Source of the DNA: Gammaproteobacteria bacterium | GTDB lineage: Bacteria; Pseudomonadota; Gammaproteobacteria; GCA-001735895 | Assembly: GCA_029288195.1 (NCBI GenBank) | Contig: JARFPR010000115.1 | Coordinates: 1-10,634, forward strand | Length of the DNA: 10,634 bases | Reading direction: 5' to 3' | Part shown: positions 7,248 to 10,634 of the stretch, piece by piece | Numbering within the stretch: the stretch's first letter is position 1 | Layout of the letters: the number at the start of each line of letters is the position of its first letter | The notes under the pieces: model-generated | Seen by the model: only the letters and a program-made list of their open reading frames with translations | Database searches by the model: none | Told to the model about the DNA's origin: nothing | Program-made: the position numbers and the translations under genes

Positions 7248-7277
7248 TTATACCACAGCTACGCTACCAACGCGCAA
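7247..7277 (-). promoter_or_regulatory. Candidate promoter of the fdh operon
   Basis: On the minus strand there is an extended -10 sequence, TGGTATAAA (7255-7247). A poor -35 candidate, TTGCGC (7277-7272), lies 19 bp upstream. Transcription would begin near 7240, which would put the 7247 ATG outside the message and favour an internal start for the DUF3305 gene. An inverted pair TGACG (7279-7283) and CGTCA (7291-7295) lies just upstream and could be an operator half-site pair. This is pattern-based only. Confidence 0.3.
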
Positions 7278-7290
7278 GTGACGTCGCAGG

Positions 7291-7427
7291 CGTCATCCCG
7301 GCCCCTCAGCCGGGATCCATTTAAATGCCTTCTCAGTAGAGTACCCGGGCTACGCCCGGTCGGCTTTCCCGGTAGGCCTGTAAATGGATTCCGGCGGTCC
7401 GACGTATCGGTCAAGCCCGGAATGACG
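7291..7427. repeat. Imperfect palindromic MITE/REP-like element
   Basis: A 137-bp element has terminal inverted repeats CGTCAT (7291-7296) and ATGACG (7422-7427), and an inner perfect pair ATCCATTTA (7315-7323) and TAAATGGAT (7381-7389). Each end folds on itself: ATCCCGGC/GCCGGGAT (7295-7302, 7309-7316) on the left, and ATTCCGG/CCGGAAT (7388-7394, 7417-7423) on the right. The right arm also contains a small CCGA-CGTA-TCGG hairpin (7399-7410). The middle holds CCGGGC-tac-GCCCGG (7345-7359). The CGTCATTCCGG...CCGGAATCCA style of end is common among short dispersed repeats of proteobacteria. It encodes no protein and no clear target-site duplication is visible. It sits between the nitrilase and fdh transcription units. 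Confidence 0.7.
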
Positions 7428-7504
7428 GCGAGAACGCGTTACAAGATCCTGGCCCAGGTGCCGGGATGATAATCAAAAAATAACACGGGAATGAAGACTT
7501 AAGT
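7428..7504. other. Short spacer between the repeat and the Nit-family gene
   Basis: I see no gene here. A weak hairpin with ATCC..GGC and GCC..GGAT arms lies around 7446-7467, next to a T-rich stretch on the minus strand (TTATTTTTT). The T-rich stretch comes before the hairpin in the direction of transcription, so this does not form a standard terminator for the nitrilase gene. Confidence 0.3.
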
Positions 7505-8329
7505 TTACTTCTGTTCGAGGGTAAAAGAACGTTCGTTTTTCAAGGAAGGGATGCGGCTGCGCACCTTCTGCACCTGCTCGAGATCGATATCGGCGTAAAT
7601 CAAACCCGGCTCGGAGCCGCCATCGGCGAGGATTTCGCCCCAGGGATCGACGATCAGCGAGTGCCCGTAGGAATAGCGTTTATCGCAATGATGTCCGCAC
7701 TGATTCGGCGCGATGATAAAAGCGCCGGTTTCAATTGCGCGTGCACGAACCAGCGTATGCCAATGCGCCTGGCCGGTGGTCTGGGTAAACGCGGCCGGAA
7801 TCGTAATGAATTCGGCCCCGCCCTGCGCCAGGGCACGGTAAAGTGCACCAAAACGCAGGTCGTAACAAATCGATAAACCCAGCTTTCCCCAGGGGGTTTC
7901 GACGATGATCGCCTTGTCGCCCGGGGCAATCGCGTCCGATTCACGATAAGCCTCCCCGTGTTTTAGTTCGATATCGAACATGTGCAGTTTGTCGTAACGG
8001 GCCCGAATCTCACCGTTGGTATCCAGCAACAAGCTGCGATTGAAAATCTTGTCATTCTCGAGAATCAACTGCGATCCGACCAGGATGGTAACACCGTGCT
8101 CACGGGCCCTGGCCCTGAATGCGTTGAGGCCGATATCATCGATTTCGCTATAAGTTGCCGCTGGAATTTGCTCGTTTACTGGCTCAATCAAACCCACTGT
8201 CTCGGGCAGCGCAATAAATTCAGCGCCTTCAACGACGCACTCGTCAATGCGCGCGCAAACCCAGTCGACATTAGCCGTGATATCGCGCGTCGCGGTATTC
8301 TGGATACAGGCGACGCGCAACTCAGTCAT
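7505..8329 (-). CDS. Carbon-nitrogen hydrolase, Nit1/Nit2 type (probable omega-amidase or deaminated glutathione amidase)
   Basis: This is a 274-residue member of the nitrilase superfamily, a normal length for the Nit branch. The Glu-Lys-Cys catalytic triad is visible: E43 in ALPET, K114 in YDKLHMFD and C155 in SICYDLRF. The YRESDAIAPGD segment (128-138) and KLHMFD are typical of Nit1-like amidases that repair deaminated glutathione or hydrolyse alpha-keto acid amides; sequence alone does not separate these two. It is predicted cytoplasmic. I chose ATG at 8329 because GAGGAAG lies about 10 nt upstream and the protein begins with the usual first strand; a longer frame to 8386 would add 19 unrelated residues inside ald. 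The start overlaps the ald stop by 8 bp, so the two genes are probably one transcript with coupled translation. Confidence 0.87.
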   Translation of the reverse strand: MTELRVACIQNTATRDITANVDWVCARIDECVVEGAEFIALPETVGLIEPVNEQIPAATYSEIDDIGLNAFRARAREHGVTILVGSQLILENDKIFNRSLLLDTNGEIRARYDKLHMFDIELKHGEAYRESDAIAPGDKAIIVETPWGKLGLSICYDLRFGALYRALAQGGAEFITIPAAFTQTTGQAHWHTLVRARAIETGAFIIAPNQCGHHCDKRYSYGHSLIVDPWGEILADGGSEPGLIYADIDLEQVQKVRSRIPSLKNERSFTLEQK

Positions 8330-9443
8330 GCCGCAGCACTTCCTCGGCATCATGGTAATCGTACTCAAGATCCTGGGCCACTTCACGCTGCGTGATCTTG
8401 CCTTTGTGGACGTTGAGCCCGTCCCGCAGCCAGCGGTCCTCCATTAATGCTGACCGGTAACCTTTGTTGGCGAGCGCAAGCACATGCGGCAGCGTAACGT
8501 TATTGAGCGCGTAGGTCGAAGTGCGCGGCACCCCACCCGGCATGTTGGCAACACAATAATGCACCACGTCATCGACGATATAAGTCGGGTCGGCGTGGGT
8601 CGTGGCCCTGGAAGTTTCGCAACAGCCACCCTGGTCGATGGCAACGTCGACAATCACCGCACCCGGTTTCATCGCCTTGACCATTTCCGCGGTCACCAGC
8701 TTGGGTGCTTCGGCCCCGGGTATCAGGACTCCGCCAATCACCAGGTCGGCTTCGATGACGTGCTGCTCGAGCGCATCCTGGGTCGAAAATACCGTGTTGG
8801 TACTGCGTCCGAACTGTTTCCAGTGCGCTTCGATCGCCTCCGGGTTACGATCGATGACCCAGACATCGGCACCCATACCGACCGCGATATGAGTCGCGTG
8901 CGTACCGACCACGCCGGCGCCGATTACCACGACCTTGGCCGGGTCTACCCCCGGCACACCGCCGAGCAGAATGCCGAGACCGCCGTGCGGATGTTCGAGG
9001 TTATAGGCACCGGCCTGGATCGCCATACGCCCCGCTACCTTGGACATCGGCGCCAGCAAAGGCAGGCCGCCATGGGGCGAGGTAACGGTTTCATAGGCGA
9101 TACAGATCGCACCACTTTCAACCAGGTCCCTGGTCTGATCCGGATCGGGTGCCAGGTGTAAGTAAGTGAATAGAACCTGGCCTTCGCGCAGCATCGCGCG
9201 TTCACCCGCCTGCGGTTCCTTGACCTTGACGATTAATTCGGCGCTGGAAAAAATCTCCTCGGGTGAATCAATAATCTGCGCACCGATTTTGGCGTAGTCG
9301 TCGTCGCTTACACCGATACCCTCCCCGGCATTAGCCTGAACCATAACCTGGTGGCCATGCTTTATCGCCTCGCGCACGCTTGCGGGTGCCATACCGACGC
9401 GATACTCGTGGTTTTTGATTTCCTTGGGAACGCCTATCAACAT
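8322..9443 (-). CDS. ald: Alanine dehydrogenase
   Basis: This 373-residue NAD-dependent L-alanine dehydrogenase catalyses reversible oxidative deamination of alanine to pyruvate and ammonium. Family catalytic and substrate residues fall at the standard positions: R15 (EYRVG), K75 (KVKEP), H96 (YLHLAP) and D270 (VAIDQGG). The Rossmann motif GAGVVG is at 175-180 with D198 positioned for the NAD ribose. Length is normal and the C-terminus is complete. I chose ATG at 9443, preceded by an AGGTAG element; an upstream in-frame TTG at 9467 would add eight residues not expected in the family. It is divergent from moaA and overlaps the Nit-family gene by 8 bp. Pyridine nucleotide transhydrogenase alpha is a relative, but the length and the D270 region favour Ald. 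Confidence 0.95.
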   Translation of the reverse strand: MLIGVPKEIKNHEYRVGMAPASVREAIKHGHQVMVQANAGEGIGVSDDDYAKIGAQIIDSPEEIFSSAELIVKVKEPQAGERAMLREGQVLFTYLHLAPDPDQTRDLVESGAICIAYETVTSPHGGLPLLAPMSKVAGRMAIQAGAYNLEHPHGGLGILLGGVPGVDPAKVVVIGAGVVGTHATHIAVGMGADVWVIDRNPEAIEAHWKQFGRSTNTVFSTQDALEQHVIEADLVIGGVLIPGAEAPKLVTAEMVKAMKPGAVIVDVAIDQGGCCETSRATTHADPTYIVDDVVHYCVANMPGGVPRTSTYALNNVTLPHVLALANKGYRSALMEDRWLRDGLNVHKGKITQREVAQDLEYDYHDAEEVLRHD

Positions 9444-9475
9444 CACTACTACCTGTGTGGTTAACAAAGCGCAAA

Positions 9476-9481
9476 AGTATA
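9476..9481 (-). promoter_or_regulatory. Candidate -10 element for ald
   Basis: On the minus strand TATACT (9481-9476) matches the sigma-70 -10 consensus in five of six bases and would place the transcript start near 9469, leaving a leader of about 25 nt before the ald ATG. There is no good -35 hexamer at the expected distance, which suggests activator dependence. Confidence 0.35.
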
Positions 9482-9507
9482 TGGAGCGCCGGCAGGGGGG
9501 CTAGTGC

Positions 9508-9526
9508 CAGCAAAATTAAATTGCTG
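9508..9526. promoter_or_regulatory. 19-bp near-palindrome in the ald-moaA divergent region, possible operator
   Basis: CAGCAAAATTAAATTGCTG pairs at seven of nine positions around its centre. The CAG...AATT...CTG layout with an AT-rich middle is like binding sites of Lrp/AsnC-type regulators, which control alanine dehydrogenase genes in several bacteria. It would lie at roughly -39 to -57 from the predicted ald start, suitable for an activator. The assignment to a regulator family is inference. Confidence 0.4.
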
Positions 9527-9601
9527 TACCAGCCAGGGAACTCTAACGGTAAACAGGTAAAAGCCCCTACCGAATCTGCCGTTTCTAATTAGCAAAAACG
9601 T

Positions 9602-9610
9602 TGCTAGAAT
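9602..9610 (+). promoter_or_regulatory. Candidate extended -10 promoter of moaA
   Basis: TGCTAGAAT (TGn plus TAGAAT) is a good extended -10 element. A weak TTTCTA (9582-9587) lies 17 bp upstream. Transcription would begin near 9617, only a few bases before the ATG at 9621, implying a leaderless or nearly leaderless message. Confidence 0.35.
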
Positions 9611-9620
9611 GGCTCGTCCC

Positions 9621-10631
9621 ATGAACGACACAACCTCACAGAATCAGCTCATTGACCGCTTTGGGCGCAGCGTAAGCTACGTTCGCCTGTCGGTTACCGA
9701 TCGCTGTGACCTGCGCTGTGTCTACTGCATGCCCGAGAAGATGAAGTTCGTGCCGCGCACGCAATTGTTGACGCTCGAGGAAATGGAGAGCGTCGGCCTT
9801 GCCTTCATCAAGCTCGGTGTCGACAAGATCCGTATCACCGGCGGTGAACCGCTGGTGCGGCAGAATATCCTGCAATTGTTTAATAACCTGGGCGCTGCCG
9901 AGGGCCTGCGCGACCTGACGCTCACCACCAACGCAACCCAGCTCGAAAAATATGCACGCCCGCTGAAAGACGCCGGGGTTACCCGCATCAACGTCAGCCT
10001 GGATACCTTGCGACCAGAACGCTTTCGCGCCATGACCCGGATCGGTGATCTCAACAAAACGCTCGACGGGATCGACGCGGCCATTGCCTGCGATTTTGAA
10101 CAGATCAAGATCAATACCGTGGTCCTGAGAAACCATAACCACGACGAAATTCTCGACCTGGTCAATTTCTGCATCGACCGCGGCATCGATATCAGCTTCA
10201 TCGAGGAAATGCCGCTCGGCCAGAACGATCATCATGACCGGGCGGTTGCCTACTACTCAAGCGACCAGATTCTCGAAGACCTGGAGCAGCACTTTGAACT
10301 GATTCCAAGCACCATGACAACGGCCGGTCCGACCCGTTACTACCAGCTAACCGGCCATGACAATGCCCGCGTCGGCTTTATTTCGCCCCACAGCCATAAT
10401 TTCTGCGAGTCCTGCAACCGCGTTCGCGTAACCGCGGAAGGTCGCCTGCTACTGTGCCTTGGCCAGGAGCATTCACTTGATTTACGCCACGTTATCCGCG
10501 CCAATCCGGGTGATACGGCAGCACTTGAGCAGGCCATTATCGACTCGATGCAAATCAAGCCGAAGGGTCACGATTTCAATCTCGATTCCCAGGAAATTCT
10601 GCTGCGTCACATGAATCTCACCGGCGGTTAG
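9621..10631 (+). CDS. moaA: GTP 3',8-cyclase MoaA
   Basis: This 336-residue radical-SAM enzyme converts GTP to 3',8-cyclo-GTP in the first step of molybdenum-cofactor synthesis in the cytoplasm. The N-terminal radical-SAM cluster is C29-x3-C33-x2-C36 (CDLRCVYC), followed by TGGEP, the SAM-binding region. The C-terminal cluster is C262-x2-C265-x13-C279, which binds the substrate-facing [4Fe-4S]. The protein ends in the Gly-Gly tail needed for activity in this family, so the gene is complete, stopping at TAG 10629-10631. The start is ATG 9621; an ATG at 9609 would add four residues but overlaps a strong -10-like element. Neither start has a clear Shine-Dalgarno. It supplies cofactor to enzymes such as the FdhA encoded in this window, though it is transcribed separately. 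Confidence 0.96.
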   Translation: MNDTTSQNQLIDRFGRSVSYVRLSVTDRCDLRCVYCMPEKMKFVPRTQLLTLEEMESVGLAFIKLGVDKIRITGGEPLVRQNILQLFNNLGAAEGLRDLTLTTNATQLEKYARPLKDAGVTRINVSLDTLRPERFRAMTRIGDLNKTLDGIDAAIACDFEQIKINTVVLRNHNHDEILDLVNFCIDRGIDISFIEEMPLGQNDHHDRAVAYYSSDQILEDLEQHFELIPSTMTTAGPTRYYQLTGHDNARVGFISPHSHNFCESCNRVRVTAEGRLLLCLGQEHSLDLRHVIRANPGDTAALEQAIIDSMQIKPKGHDFNLDSQEILLRHMNLTGG

Positions 10632-10634
10632 CAG

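Noticed and set aside
7279..7295. TGACG-N7-CGTCA as a firm operator
   Set aside because: One half is the end of the dispersed repeat, so the pairing may be accidental; I mention it only within the candidate promoter entry.
7291..7504. CRISPR array or tRNA in the intergenic gap
   Set aside because: There are no regularly spaced direct repeats and no cloverleaf or CCA end; the structure is a single palindromic element.
9444..9608. Moco riboswitch before moaA
   Set aside because: I could not recognise the conserved pairing pattern, and a promoter-like -10 lies right at the start codon; only short weak hairpins are visible (for example CGGTA 9547-9551 with TACCG 9568-9572).

Overview
The window reads as a chromosomal segment of a proteobacterium, most likely a gammaproteobacterium. 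This is inferred from family content, moderately high GC and overall protein style; there is no rRNA or other taxonomic marker. It carries two gene blocks on the minus strand and one gene on the plus strand.

Block 1 (about 7247 down to 132, minus strand) is a tightly packed formate dehydrogenase operon. In transcription order it encodes a DUF3305 protein, a DUF3306 protein, a 521-residue multi-cluster 4Fe-4S protein, a TorD-family chaperone, a 68-residue Tat-targeted peptide, the molybdopterin catalytic subunit FdhA with a Tat signal, and the four-cluster ferredoxin subunit FdhB. Junctions are 4-bp and 8-bp overlaps or gaps of 17-44 bp. The catalytic ligand is cysteine, not selenocysteine. 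A cytochrome b (gamma) subunit does not follow within the 131 bases left in the window, and a hairpin lies just after fdhB.

The 257-bp gap 7248-7504 holds an imperfect palindromic, MITE/REP-like element (7291-7427) and the probable promoter region of the fdh operon.

Block 2 (9443 down to 7505, minus strand) is alanine dehydrogenase followed, with an 8-bp overlap, by a Nit-type carbon-nitrogen hydrolase. A divergent intergenic region with a 19-bp near-palindrome separates ald from moaA (9621-10631, plus strand), the radical-SAM enzyme of the first molybdenum-cofactor step.

Together, FdhA/FdhB would oxidise formate outside the cytoplasmic membrane. The TorD-like protein would guard and deliver cofactor-loaded FdhA before Tat export, and MoaA supplies the pterin pathway. 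The DUF3305/DUF3306/polyferredoxin trio is a recurrent companion of such dehydrogenases whose job is not established; it is the least understood part of the window. Otherwise the genes belong to known families, and I see no clearly novel mobile or defence system.
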